37,608 nucleotides of DNA from an uncultured beta proteobacterium (GCA_903889595.1 CAISYI010000178.1:1-37608); one strand, 5' to 3'; shown: positions 28,842 to 37,420, numbered from the stretch's first letter. Program-made: numbers and translations. Notes: generated by a model from the sequence alone, not told the origin.

Positions 28842-29827
28842 GTCCTTTAAAAATAGTTTATGCTGGAACACCAGAGTTTGCAAAAACCATTCTGTGTGGC
28901 ATTCTAAAAACGCCACACCATGTGTCCCTTGTGATGACCCAACCAGATAGACCATCTGGAAGAGGTCTAAAGATTCATCCGAGCCCTGTAAAAGAAGTTG
29001 CACTTGAAAAAAATATTTCGTTATTGCAACCTACCTCATTAAAGCTTGACGGTAAATATCCAGAAGAAGCTCAAAATGCTAAATTGTATTTAGAGGATTT
29101 AGACTTTGATGTCATGGTTGTAGCAGCCTATGGTTTGATCTTACCGAAATGGTTATTAGACTTAGCGCAGTCTAAGTCTAAGGTGGGTTGTATCAATGTT
29201 CATGCATCTTTATTGCCACGTTGGCGCGGCGCAGCTCCTATCCATCGCGCTATATGGAGCGGAGATGATCAAACAGGCACGTGCATTATGAAAATGGCCG
29301 AAGGCCTAGATACTGGTCCGATCATTGCGTATGAAAGTCTAGCAATACAAAACTTCGATACGACCCAAACTCTACATGATCGCTTAGCACTTCAAGGGGC
29401 AAGGTTATTAAATGAAACTTTGGATAGTATTGCAAGAGGAGAAGATTTGGTTTGGCAAGATCAATCAGAAATAGGCGTTACTTATGCTCAAAAAATACTC
29501 AAAGAGGAAGCCTTAATTGATTGGGATTTAGACGCAAAAGTTATTGATCGTCAAATTCGTGCATTAAACCCAAGCCCCGTTGCGTTTACTCATTTGATGG
29601 AGACGCTTTATAAGTTATGGTTGTGCGAAGATATTTCTCTTATAAGGACCCAGGGTAAAAGCGCAAAGCCAGGGGAAGTGTTAGAAATCAATGATTACGG
29701 AATTGAAATTGCTTGTGGCACGGGAGTACTTAGAATAATAGAACTGCAAAAAGCAGGTTCAAAAAGAATGAGCGCTAAGCAATTTATGCAAACTAACGCA
29801 ATTCATATTGGTGAAATATTTAAGTAA
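28838..29827 (+). CDS. fmt: Methionyl-tRNA formyltransferase
   Basis: From TTG at 28838 the enzyme has 329 residues and begins SPLKIVYAGTPEFAK, where the family starts. Catalytic residues N120 and H122 (INVHASLLP), the SLLPRWRGAAPI signature and D158 (EGLDTGPI) are present, with a C-terminal OB-like tRNA-binding domain. It formylates initiator Met-tRNA. A GGAGGT ribosome binding site at 28829-28834 precedes TTG, though only 3 nt away. An in-frame ATG at 28808 would add ten residues with no family match, so TTG is preferred. htpX and rsmB follow on the same strand. Confidence 0.92.
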   Translation: MSPLKIVYAGTPEFAKTILCGILKTPHHVSLVMTQPDRPSGRGLKIHPSPVKEVALEKNISLLQPTSLKLDGKYPEEAQNAKLYLEDLDFDVMVVAAYGLILPKWLLDLAQSKSKVGCINVHASLLPRWRGAAPIHRAIWSGDDQTGTCIMKMAEGLDTGPIIAYESLAIQNFDTTQTLHDRLALQGARLLNETLDSIARGEDLVWQDQSEIGVTYAQKILKEEALIDWDLDAKVIDRQIRALNPSPVAFTHLMETLYKLWLCEDISLIRTQGKSAKPGEVLEINDYGIEIACGTGVLRIIELQKAGSKRMSAKQFMQTNAIHIGEIFK

Positions 29828-29880
29828 AAATATTTGTTATATTGTTAAATAATTGATCCGCAAAAACGATGGGAGAAAAA

Positions 29881-30738
29881 ATGTTTAACTTAGCTAAAAC
29901 CGCAATATTAATGGCCGTTATTACTGCATTGTTTATCTTTGTTGGAGGCGTATTAGGTGGCGCTCAAGGAATTATCTTAGCTTTTCTGATGGCCGTTGGC
30001 ATGAATTTCTTTAGCTATTGGAATTCAGACAAGATGGTCCTACGAATGGTGGGAGCCAGCCCGGTAAATGAAACAAACTATCCAAAATATTATCAAATAG
30101 TTAGAGAGTTATCTCAAAAGGCGGGTTTACCAATGCCGAAGGTGTATATTATTGAAGAAGATGCACCCAATGCGTTTGCCACCGGACGAAACCCAGAAAA
30201 TGCAGCTGTAGCAGCTACTACGGGGATTTTAAGTATTTTGACAGAAAAGGAGCTTCGCGGTGTCATGGCCCATGAACTCTCCCATGTTAAACATCGTGAT
30301 ATTTTAATTTCAACGATTGCTGCAACAATGGCTGGAGCAATTTCAAGCTTGGCAAACTTTGCGATGTTTTTTAGTCCAAGAGATAGTCAAGGCAGATCGA
30401 ATCCAATTGCGGGAATATTAGTCATGTTTTTAGCGCCTTTGGCGGCTAGTTTAATTCAAATGACTATTTCAAGAGCAAGGGAATACGAAGCAGATCGTGG
30501 TGGTGGAGAAATAAGTGGTGATCCTGAAGCACTGGCAATGGCGTTAAGAAAAATTGAGAGTTATGTTAAGGGCATTCCTTTTCAGGCGATTGAGGAGCAC
30601 CCTGCAGTCGCGCAAATGATGATTATGAATCCACTATCAGCTGGTGGTTTACGTGGTTTATTTTCAACACATCCTGACACAGAAGAACGGGTCAGCAAAC
30701 TTTTACAAATGTCTAAAACAGGAATCTATCCAAATTAG
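29881..30738 (+). CDS. htpX: Protease HtpX (membrane M48 metallopeptidase)
   Basis: From the ATG at 29881 the protein has 285 residues: [18 protein letters not shown], the family start. Zinc motif HELSH (131-135) and the third ligand region EYEAD (201-205) are present, with two N-terminal and two central membrane helices. It degrades misfolded inner-membrane proteins alongside FtsH. An ATG at 29869 is in frame, but the GGGAG at 29871-29875 is a good ribosome binding site for 29881. The stop shares a base with the rsmB GTG start. Confidence 0.94.
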   Translation: MFNLAKTAILMAVITALFIFVGGVLGGAQGIILAFLMAVGMNFFSYWNSDKMVLRMVGASPVNETNYPKYYQIVRELSQKAGLPMPKVYIIEEDAPNAFATGRNPENAAVAATTGILSILTEKELRGVMAHELSHVKHRDILISTIAATMAGAISSLANFAMFFSPRDSQGRSNPIAGILVMFLAPLAASLIQMTISRAREYEADRGGGEISGDPEALAMALRKIESYVKGIPFQAIEEHPAVAQMMIMNPLSAGGLRGLFSTHPDTEERVSKLLQMSKTGIYPN

Positions 30739-32060
30739 TGAATAAGGCAAAAACAACACCCAAATCCGAGTTAAGCAACGTACCGAGTGAGTTAAAGGGA
30801 GCTAACCTAAGTCAAATTCTTCAATATTCTGCCGAGGCTTTAAATGCCCTAGAAATCGGTACAACCTTGACAGAAAGTTTTGTGACTCTACCCAAAGAGT
30901 TGCGGTCTGCTGTCCAAAGCTTTACATTCACAACTCTTCGGCATAAAGCACGCTTGTTACGTGTGATTTACGAGTTTATTAACAAAGAGCCTGAAATCGA
31001 AGTAGAAAACTTACTACTCGTTGCAGCAAGCGTATTACTTCCAGACTCTCCTAATCAATATAACTCGCATACTTTAGTTAATGAGGCTGTAAATGCTGCC
31101 ACCTTATCAACCAAAACACAATTTGCCAAAGGCATGGTTAATGCTGTGATGAGGCGTTGCGTAGAAAACCCACAATTATTTATTGGTCCTGTTAATGATG
31201 ATGTTCCGTATTATCAACAGTGGTGGATTAAACGCATGAAAAGAGCTTATCCAAAAGATTGGCGAGGTATTCTTGAGACGAACTTACATGAACCAGGCTT
31301 TTATTTGCGTGTGAATACTTCAAAAATTACAAGGCAAGAATATCAAAACTTACTTCAAAGTGAGAGTATTGAGACCGTTGATATTCCCCTTGACCTAATG
31401 AAGCTGGCTCCAGAGGCTATTAGGCTAGCTCACTCGACCCCTGTTCAGCTATTACCAGGATATGACTTAGGTTACTTTAGTATCCAAGACCTAGGCGCTC
31501 AATTTGCTGCTCATTTATTACCGTTAAAACCAGAGCAAATAGTTTTAGATGCATGTTGTGCCCCAGGTGGAAAAACTACCCATTTATTAGAGTTAAATAC
31601 TATAAATTTAAAAAGCCTTGAATTTGACGCATCCAGATTAACTAGAGTTCAGGAAAATTTAAGTCGACTTGGGCTTTCATCCAACTTAGTTGAAGGAGAT
31701 GCCTGTGAGTTATCAACTTGGTGGAATGGTGATGGTTTTGATGCCGTTTTGGCCGATGTCCCCTGTTCAGCTAGTGGGATTGTAAGAAGACACCCAGATA
31801 TCTTAGAATTGAGAAGAGATGAGGATTTTCAACAGCTTTCGATTACTCAAAAGAAAATCTTAGGAAATTTATGGACTGTACTAAAACCAGGTGGTTTTCT
31901 CTTGTATGTAACGTGCTCAATCTTTCCTGAGGAAGGTGAGAATCAACTGCAATGGTTGATGAAGACCTTTGATGATGCAATAAGATTAGATTGTTTAGGG
32001 CAGCTATTGCCTAATAAATGGCATGATGGCTTCTTTTACGGGTTACTGCAGAAAAAATAA
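30738..32060 (+). CDS. rsmB: 16S rRNA (cytosine-967-C5)-methyltransferase RsmB
   Basis: The 440-residue enzyme starts at GTG (30738), overlapping the htpX TAG by one base. An N-terminal NusB-like RNA-binding domain (about 20-145) is followed by a SAM methyltransferase domain with DACCAPGGKT (271-280), ADVPCS (C343) and the catalytic VTCS (C393). It methylates C967 of 16S rRNA. It is part of a tightly packed run: its TAA shares a base with the next ATG (TAATG). Confidence 0.94.
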   Translation: MNKAKTTPKSELSNVPSELKGANLSQILQYSAEALNALEIGTTLTESFVTLPKELRSAVQSFTFTTLRHKARLLRVIYEFINKEPEIEVENLLLVAASVLLPDSPNQYNSHTLVNEAVNAATLSTKTQFAKGMVNAVMRRCVENPQLFIGPVNDDVPYYQQWWIKRMKRAYPKDWRGILETNLHEPGFYLRVNTSKITRQEYQNLLQSESIETVDIPLDLMKLAPEAIRLAHSTPVQLLPGYDLGYFSIQDLGAQFAAHLLPLKPEQIVLDACCAPGGKTTHLLELNTINLKSLEFDASRLTRVQENLSRLGLSSNLVEGDACELSTWWNGDGFDAVLADVPCSASGIVRRHPDILELRRDEDFQQLSITQKKILGNLWTVLKPGGFLLYVTCSIFPEEGENQLQWLMKTFDDAIRLDCLGQLLPNKWHDGFFYGLLQKK

Positions 32061-32641
32061 TGATTTTTTGGCGAAAACAACTTTTAATAATACTGACTCT
32101 GATTTTAGGACTAATCAGCGTGCAAGTATTTGCTGAAGGAATAAAGCTAAGACAAATTCAATTCGAACCTGCTGAATCAAATTGGGTCTTAAATGCTTCG
32201 TACCAGATAGACTTACCTACCGAGTTAGGTGACGCTGTGAGAAAAGGCGTTACTTTTCATTTTTTAGTAGAGTTTGAGGTTGTAAGAGGACGTTGGTATT
32301 GGTTTGAAGAGCGTCCAATTCAAGCGATGAAAAACATTAGACTATCTTATCAACCACTCACGCAACAATATAAAATCAATGGTGGGGGTTTAACTATTTC
32401 AACTAGCACTTTAGAGGAAGCTCTTTTACAGTTGGGATCAATTGGCGGTTGGCAGGTGGCAGAGCTTTTGGCACTGGACAATAATAAAACCTACCAAGGG
32501 GTCATTCGGATGCGCCTTGACTTAAGTCAATTGCCGAAACCATTTCAGATTAATGCTTTGAATGCAAGGGAATGGAATCTTTCTAGTGAAAAACACGCCT
32601 TCTCATTTACACCCCACTATAGAGTACCAAATAGTAAATGA
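32060..32641 (+). CDS. DUF4390 family exported protein
   Basis: This 193-residue protein has an N-terminal signal peptide (hydrophobic stretch about 8-24, likely cut after VFA). A beta-rich mature part follows, with GIKLRQIQFEP, WVLNASYQIDLPTEL and a C-terminal EWNLSSEKHAFSF. I recognise it as DUF4390, found next to rsmB and the NtrY-like kinase in Betaproteobacteria. Function is unknown; a periplasmic partner of the kinase sensor is a reasonable guess from the fixed gene order and the ATGA overlap with the kinase gene. Confidence 0.82.
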   Translation: MIFWRKQLLIILTLILGLISVQVFAEGIKLRQIQFEPAESNWVLNASYQIDLPTELGDAVRKGVTFHFLVEFEVVRGRWYWFEERPIQAMKNIRLSYQPLTQQYKINGGGLTISTSTLEEALLQLGSIGGWQVAELLALDNNKTYQGVIRMRLDLSQLPKPFQINALNAREWNLSSEKHAFSFTPHYRVPNSK

Positions 32642-34863
32642 AGATATTAGCCCCCTCCACTTCGAATAAGTCATTTAATGACCAATACCGATTAAAGCGA
32701 GACTTATCAGCGTTTATTATTGTTGTGTTGATATTGGCTATTCTTTTGATTAGCCTGTTAACAGGAATTAGCGCCGATGCACAAATTCTAGGTCAATATT
32801 TTGTATGGTTGTATGCCGCAAATATCATCTTTGGTATTGCACTGTTACTGTTGATTATTGGCTTAGTTATTAAATTAACAATCCGTTGGCGCCAAGGTTA
32901 TTTTGGTACAAGATTAATTGTTAAGTTAGCGATGATTTTTGGGTTGGTTGGGGTGTTGCCAGGTGCTATTTTATATTCTGTTTCCCTTCAATTCGTAGGT
33001 AGGAGTATTGAATCATGGTTTGACCTTAATGTTGAATCTGCTCTTGATGCAGGCTTAAGTTTAGGGAGGAATTCTTTTGAGATGGGGCAGAAGGATTTTT
33101 TAAACACCGGCTTGACAATTATTCCGAGAATTTCAGCAGATAATTTTAGTGAAGCCCAACAAAATTTATTGTGTAATCAATTTGATTTACTTGGCATAGA
33201 AATTCTCACTGATCAGGGCTCTCAACTTTTAACAAAAGCTTGTACATCAGAGGCATTAATTGAAAATTATGCTTATATAGATTCATTGCCAATCTTAAAA
33301 AGGGACGGCAAGGTTGCACTGGTTGATGATTTTGGCGGGGGTAAAGGAGTCGATAATTACCGTTATGTTGCCTTATATCAACTGCCAAATAAAAAAATAA
33401 TTAAGCTAACCAAAAAGATACCCATTGAATTAGCTGAAAATGCCAAAACTATTCAAAATGCGTATAGCGAGTATCAAGAAAAGTCATTGAGTCGCGCTGG
33501 TCTGCGCAAAATGTATATAGGCTCTTTAACTTTAACAATGTTCACAGCACTGTTTGTTGCAATAACTTTAGCCTTAATTTTAGGTCGTCAATTGGCACAA
33601 CCCTTGTTAATGTTGCTAAGGGGTACGCAAGCGGTTGCACAAGGAGACTTATCGCCAAAGCCAGAAATTAATTCAAATGATGAATTAGGAATGCTCACCC
33701 GTCAATTTAACAATATGACTAAACAGCTTCGAGAAACTCGTCAATCATTGCAAGAGTCTAAAGATTTTTCAGAGTCTGTTCTTACTAATTTGACAGCTGG
33801 AGTTTGTGTTTTTGATCAAGACTTTCAATTACTAGTAGCCAATGAGGGTGCCAAAAGAATTTTAGAGCGAGATTTAACCCTTGTGATTGGTAAATCACTG
33901 AGCTCCATTCCAGAGCTATTATTCTTCGAAACTAATATTAAAGAAGCTTTTAAAGCAAATTTAATTTCGATTGGGGGTGAAGATGGCCAGAATTCAAACT
34001 CAGGTACTCAGCCCTCTTGGCAAAGACAACTCACCTTATATGACAATCCTTTGGATGAGGATAAAACAATCCCTACACTTCTAACTCGAGGAACCGAGTT
34101 GATTGGAAAACAATATATTATTGTGTTTGATGACATTACAGAGGTCATTTCTGCTCAACGTGCGCTTGCCTGGGGAGAAGTTGCTCAGCGCTTGGCACAT
34201 GAAATAAAAAACCCATTAACACCCATTCAGTTATCTGCAGAAAGAATTTACCAAAAGTTGGCTGGGAAAATTCCGACTGAGCAAGAGGACATTGTTGTAA
34301 AGCTTACAAATACGATAATTCACCAAGTCCAAGCCATGAAGACGATGGTAAATAATTTTAGAGACTTTGGGAAAAAACAAACGCCCAATATGCAAGAAAT
34401 TGATTTGAATCAATTGATCAATCAAATTATGGGTTTATATGAAAACAATCATATCGATTTAAAGTTAGATGTAAATTGTCCCCATATTGTTGGTGACCAG
34501 ACTCAGCTCAGACAAGTTATTCATAACATACTACAAAACGCACTAGACGCAGCCACTGAAATTCACTCTGAACCAGAGATTGAAATAAAAACAGAAACGG
34601 TTAGTCATGAAGACCACTTAGGAAATATCGAAAAATTAGTAAGGTTTTCGGTTGCTGATAATGGTCCAGGATTCTCACCTCGAATTCTTAGCAGAGCTTT
34701 TGAGCCCTACATCACCTCAAAATCAAAAGGAACTGGTTTAGGCCTTGCTGTAGTAAAGAAAATTGTTGATGAGCATGGGGCAAGAATAGAGTTAAAAAAT
34801 AGAATGAGGAAAGAAGTGATTCGCGGCGCAAGAATTTCAATTTTGTTTCAAAAATTGGCTTAA
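32638..34863 (+). CDS. ntrY: NtrY-like membrane sensor histidine kinase
   Basis: The 741-residue kinase has three N-terminal membrane helices (about 24-43, 53-82, 93-118), a periplasmic sensor region (about 125-290) and a fourth helix (293-315). Next come HAMP (316-366, NSNDELGMLTRQF), PAS (about 376-505), HisKA with the phospho-acceptor H521 (RLAHEIKNPLTPIQLSAERI), and HATPase with N634, DNGPGF (674-679) and GTGLGLAVV (698-706). This is the NtrY architecture. It should phosphorylate the response regulator 61 nt downstream. The signal sensed is unknown; the DUF4390 gene just upstream overlaps it by 4 nt. Confidence 0.9.
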   Translation: MKILAPSTSNKSFNDQYRLKRDLSAFIIVVLILAILLISLLTGISADAQILGQYFVWLYAANIIFGIALLLLIIGLVIKLTIRWRQGYFGTRLIVKLAMIFGLVGVLPGAILYSVSLQFVGRSIESWFDLNVESALDAGLSLGRNSFEMGQKDFLNTGLTIIPRISADNFSEAQQNLLCNQFDLLGIEILTDQGSQLLTKACTSEALIENYAYIDSLPILKRDGKVALVDDFGGGKGVDNYRYVALYQLPNKKIIKLTKKIPIELAENAKTIQNAYSEYQEKSLSRAGLRKMYIGSLTLTMFTALFVAITLALILGRQLAQPLLMLLRGTQAVAQGDLSPKPEINSNDELGMLTRQFNNMTKQLRETRQSLQESKDFSESVLTNLTAGVCVFDQDFQLLVANEGAKRILERDLTLVIGKSLSSIPELLFFETNIKEAFKANLISIGGEDGQNSNSGTQPSWQRQLTLYDNPLDEDKTIPTLLTRGTELIGKQYIIVFDDITEVISAQRALAWGEVAQRLAHEIKNPLTPIQLSAERIYQKLAGKIPTEQEDIVVKLTNTIIHQVQAMKTMVNNFRDFGKKQTPNMQEIDLNQLINQIMGLYENNHIDLKLDVNCPHIVGDQTQLRQVIHNILQNALDAATEIHSEPEIEIKTETVSHEDHLGNIEKLVRFSVADNGPGFSPRILSRAFEPYITSKSKGTGLGLAVVKKIVDEHGARIELKNRMRKEVIRGARISILFQKLA

Positions 34864-34924
34864 CTTGCTAAATGAATTATTTGGATTAATGAAGTATTAA
34901 AATTGTTTTACAGGAAGAAAAAGA

Positions 34925-35644
34925 ATGGCAAATATATTAGTAGTTGATGACGAAATGGGAATCCGAGAATTGCTTAACGAGATATTAAGCGATGAAGGTC
35001 ACGTGGTTTATTCTGCAGAGAACGCACAACAAGCGAGGACCGTGCGTGATCAACTTCAACCTGATCTTGGGTTGCTAGATATTTGGAGGCCAGATACCGA
35101 TGGTGTAACACTTTTAAAAGAGTGGTCAAAAGATAATAAGTTGACGATGCCAGTAGTAATGATGTCAGGGCATGCAACCATTGATACTGCTGTAGAGGCA
35201 ACCCGAATTGGAGCTTGTAACTTTTTGGAAAAGCCAATTGCTTTACAGAAGTTGCTAAAAACAGTTAATCAAGCTTTAGAAAGAGTTTTACCTAAAGATG
35301 ATGTTTTTAAGACGAGTTCAAACGTCATTAAAGAATATTCAACAACGATGCTTGTTAATACTGGTGAAAAATCTAATGTATCTGATTCTTCAAGGCAACT
35401 CACGGATGGTGAGTTTGCATCTCCAAGTAGCGCTGATGCAGAGTTAGGTCCAGGTCATTTTGATTTGCCACTTCGAGAAGCCCGAGATATTTTTGAGAAG
35501 GCATATTTCGAGTATCACCTTAAGAAAACCGGCGGTAGTATGACGAAAGTCTCAGAGTATACCGGTCTTGAGAGAACTCATTTGTATAGAAAGTTAAAGG
35601 CTCTTGGGATTGATGTTCGAAAAGCTGGCAATAATGGAAATTAA
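34925..35644 (+). CDS. NtrX-like response regulator lacking the AAA+ domain
   Basis: This 239-residue regulator has an N-terminal receiver domain: acidic pocket D8/D9, phospho-acceptor D52, the switch serine S81 and K103 in EKP. An unstructured linker (about 122-178) follows, then a Fis-type helix-turn-helix (about 183-232, KAYFEYHLKKTGGSMTKVSE then TGLERTHLYRKLKALGI). Typical NtrX proteins have a sigma-54-type AAA+ domain of about 240 residues between these parts; here it is missing and GAFTGA is absent. It probably binds DNA without activating sigma-54 polymerase. A GGAAG ribosome binding site precedes the ATG. I leave the symbol empty because of the different architecture. Confidence 0.85.
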   Translation: MANILVVDDEMGIRELLNEILSDEGHVVYSAENAQQARTVRDQLQPDLGLLDIWRPDTDGVTLLKEWSKDNKLTMPVVMMSGHATIDTAVEATRIGACNFLEKPIALQKLLKTVNQALERVLPKDDVFKTSSNVIKEYSTTMLVNTGEKSNVSDSSRQLTDGEFASPSSADAELGPGHFDLPLREARDIFEKAYFEYHLKKTGGSMTKVSEYTGLERTHLYRKLKALGIDVRKAGNNGN

Positions 35645-35772
35645 TTCCAGAATAACTAACTAGCTAAATTTAAAGGTACAACAATCAAAGAACATATTCA
35701 GATTGAAAGTAAATTACGAGGTAAATATACTATGGTGTCCTCTAAGTTCTTTATCTCTATTTGAACTTCAGT

Positions 35773-35778
35773 TATAAT
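35773..35778 (+). promoter_or_regulatory. -10 box of the tRNA-Phe promoter
   Basis: TATAAT lies 10 nt before the first tRNA base. At the 17-nt spacing the -35 position reads TTTATC, a weak match. The spacer from the ntrX-like gene (35645-35788) shows nothing else I can name. Confidence 0.55.
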
Positions 35779-35788
35779 ATTCGATTAT

Positions 35789-35864
35789 GGCCTGGTAGCT
35801 CAGTCGGTAGAGCAGAGGATTGAAAATCCTTGTGTCGGTGGTTCGATTCCGCCCCGGGCCACCA
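35789..35864 (+). tRNA. tRNA-Phe (GAA)
   Basis: The 76 bases fold into a full cloverleaf. Acceptor arm GGCCTGG pairs with CCGGGCC (one G-T), the D arm holds GCTC...GAGC, the anticodon loop ATTGAAAAT gives anticodon GAA, and the T arm contains GGTTCGATTCC. The 3' CCA is encoded. It is followed directly by a strong terminator. Right of it the gene content stops being conserved core, so it could be an integration point, though no duplicated 3' end is visible in the window. Confidence 0.97.
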
Positions 35865-35876
35865 AGAATCTCAGAA

Positions 35877-35903
35877 ACCCTCACTGGTTAGTGGGGGTTT
35901 TTT
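35877..35903 (+). terminator. Rho-independent terminator of tRNA-Phe
   Basis: ACCCTCACT (35877-35885), loop GGTT and AGTGGGGGT (35890-35898) form a 9-bp stem with one G-T pair, followed by six T (35898-35903). It ends 39 nt after the tRNA. Confidence 0.9.
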
Positions 35904-36013
35904 AATGCCTGTTCTGTGCGGAACAATGATCTAGTGTTGGGATCCTAAAAGTGGGGATGATGGATCCTGTCTTCCCGTTTGGACTATGAGCGACTCACGC
36001 GACTCCCATCAAC

Positions 36014-36045
36014 AAAAAAAGCTCAGCGTCTAATACTTAGACGCT
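36014..36045 (-). terminator. Rho-independent terminator for the minus-strand photoregulator-like gene
   Basis: A perfect 9-bp stem, AGCGTCTAA (36025-36033), loop TAC, TTAGACGCT (36037-36045), is followed on the minus strand by four bases and then seven T (A run at 36014-36020). It lies about 137 nt past the stop of the minus-strand gene at 36182-37021, leaving a long 3' untranslated region that contains two copies of the CCTTTTAAAGG-type motif. Confidence 0.65.
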
Positions 36046-36067
36046 TGATTCCTTTGTGTGGTGAAAT

Positions 36068-36082
36068 GTCCTTTTAAAGGAC
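36068..36082. repeat. CCTTTTAAAGG motif, copy A
   Basis: GTCCTTTTAAAGGAC is a 15-nt near-palindrome (7-bp arms, 1-nt centre), preceded by TGAAAT. The same 5' context (TTGAAAT or TGAAAC) occurs at copies B and C. The 278-nt stretch 35904-36181 has no intact gene; it holds this motif, copy B, the minus-strand terminator and an open frame with no start codon. Confidence 0.6.
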
Positions 36083-36146
36083 GTTTACATATTGGGTAGT
36101 GAGTATCGATTTAAGCGACGTTGAACTAATCCCTGTGTAATGAAAC

Positions 36147-36161
36147 GTGGGTTTAAAGGAC
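36147..36161. repeat. CCTTTTAAAGG motif, copy B (right half conserved)
   Basis: GTGGGTTTAAAGGAC, followed by A, keeps the right arm TTTAAAGGACA but not the left arm. It lies 79 nt from copy A in the same orientation, and about 20 nt after the stop codon of the minus-strand gene. Confidence 0.45.
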
Positions 36162-36181
36162 AGTTTGGATCAAGGGATTGG

Positions 36182-37021
36182 CTAGATCTTATTCAAAAGT
36201 TGTTCGGGAAGTAACACATTGAGTGATCGATTAAATATATCCATGACATTTTTTTCTAGCTCATTGGACACATTACAGATGATATCGGCGCCAATGCTTT
36301 CTTGTTGCTTTGATATAGTGGAAAAACCTTTTCCTTTGAGCATCACCTGTATTTTAGGATTGGCTGAAAATTCATGAATTTGCTTAACTAAGGTTTTTAA
36401 ACGAGGTAGTTGATCGACTTTATAGTGAATTGGACTTTGGGATAAATCTAAAACATCCACCTTGTTGCCGTTAATATAGGTGAGAAGTTCATTATCTGTT
36501 TTTGAAAAATTCAGATGAACATTCATACCTGCTTGCCAAAGAATCTCGTAATCAATCACACTTGAAATAATATGTTTTTCTCCAGGCATATTGGCGACAG
36601 TTACTCTTGGCGAGTTACCTAAGTAATTACTAGAAGCCAACAGGCGAATTTTTTTGAAAAACACAAATGCTCTGTTCAAAGCATTAGTCACTTCAAATTC
36701 ATTAAAAATATCTTCAGCACATAAATCACCTAAGTGACCAGCTAAAGGACCAATCACAAATGAATAGAAGTTACCTAGGGAAAAATGATTATTTTCATAA
36801 TAGGTATGTAATATTTGTTCCGGAAGCTCAGAGTAATCAGTGACTAAAAGTTGGGCTAAACGGTAAATTTGATAAGTCTCCATTTCAAAGCGAGGGGCAA
36901 TCACATGATTTTTAACAAGCTCTGGCCAAATATCTTCTCGGACAATGTTGAACAAAACATCAAAAATTTTATTATTTGGTTTACAGTTATTCAGGTCAAG
37001 GCTATTAGCGGTTAAGTTCAT
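36182..37021 (-). CDS. PpaA/AerR-like SCHIC (B12- or heme-binding) regulator
   Basis: From the ATG at 37021 the protein has 279 residues. I read two parts. The first is a helical cap (about 45-130) with LGDLCAEDIFNEFEVT, matching the B12-binding cap pattern LGxLWxxDxxxFxxVT except that Trp is Cys. The second is a Rossmann-like domain beginning VTVANMPGEKHIISS, where GEKH (H150) corresponds to the GEQH histidine of AerR/PpaA, and ending near IGADIICN. It lacks the DxHxxG of classical cobalamin enzymes. AerR/PpaA proteins adjust photosynthesis-gene repressors (PpsR/CrtJ) by light or redox. A GAGGA site 7 nt before 37021 favours this start over the in-frame ATG at 37039, which has none. Homology is judged by eye only. 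Confidence 0.6.
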   Translation of the reverse strand: MNLTANSLDLNNCKPNNKIFDVLFNIVREDIWPELVKNHVIAPRFEMETYQIYRLAQLLVTDYSELPEQILHTYYENNHFSLGNFYSFVIGPLAGHLGDLCAEDIFNEFEVTNALNRAFVFFKKIRLLASSNYLGNSPRVTVANMPGEKHIISSVIDYEILWQAGMNVHLNFSKTDNELLTYINGNKVDVLDLSQSPIHYKVDQLPRLKTLVKQIHEFSANPKIQVMLKGKGFSTISKQQESIGADIICNVSNELEKNVMDIFNRSLNVLLPEQLLNKI

Positions 37022-37060
37022 CAGTATTTCCTCGTTCATATTTGAAAGTAAAGAAGTAGG

Positions 37061-37285
37061 TTAATTATTATTTTTGCAATCAGAACCCAAGTAAGTTTTT
37101 TTTGGATTGATCTTTTTTAAATTAAATTCATGGATTCTGTGAACTTTCCAAAATTTAATATCCTCAAACAACTTGTCATGATCGACACAAGATAGGCTCT
37201 TCATGTCTAGAAAATTCGTAGACTCATCTGTCTTTAATTTTTCTATTGCGATTAAGTAGGTCAATTGAGTCATCTGGGTCCCCAT
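37061..37285 (-). CDS. Small hypothetical protein, 74 residues
   Basis: I do not recognise this protein. It is charged, lysine- and aspartate-rich, with two cysteines and no membrane helix or signal peptide; the middle reads DHDKLFEDIKFWKVHRIHEF. It ends 39 nt before the preferred start of the SCHIC-like gene on the same strand, so they may share a transcript. An in-frame ATG at 37273 has GGGGA 6 nt upstream and may be the true start (70 residues); the ATG at 37285 has no clear site. It could be a spurious frame, but the sequence does not look like random coding. Confidence 0.45.
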   Translation of the reverse strand: MGTQMTQLTYLIAIEKLKTDESTNFLDMKSLSCVDHDKLFEDIKFWKVHRIHEFNLKKINPKKTYLGSDCKNNN

Positions 37286-37390
37286 ATCAACACGCCATTA
37301 TTTTTTTAAGATTATTCTTAATTTGTTGATATGTGACATGTTCAAGTTGGCAAATGTAATAAATCTGACAAAATTTATAAAAGGAGCATT

Positions 37391-37420
37391 ATGCTGAAAA
37401 AACTAGGAAGCACAAATTGA
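37391..37420 (+). CDS. Nine-codon mini-ORF (possible leader peptide)
   Basis: MLKKLGSTN followed by TGA is preceded by AAAAGGAG at 5 nt, an excellent ribosome binding site. It lies about 170 nt upstream of the next start codon. It may be a leader peptide or the remnant start of a lost gene; nothing else supports it. Confidence 0.25.
   Translation: MLKKLGSTN

Noticed and set aside
37306-37321. Inverted repeat TTAAGA-TTAT-TCTTAA as a terminator
   Set aside because: The T run precedes the stem on the plus strand and the minus strand has A after it, so neither direction fits; the stem is only 6 bp of mostly A/T.
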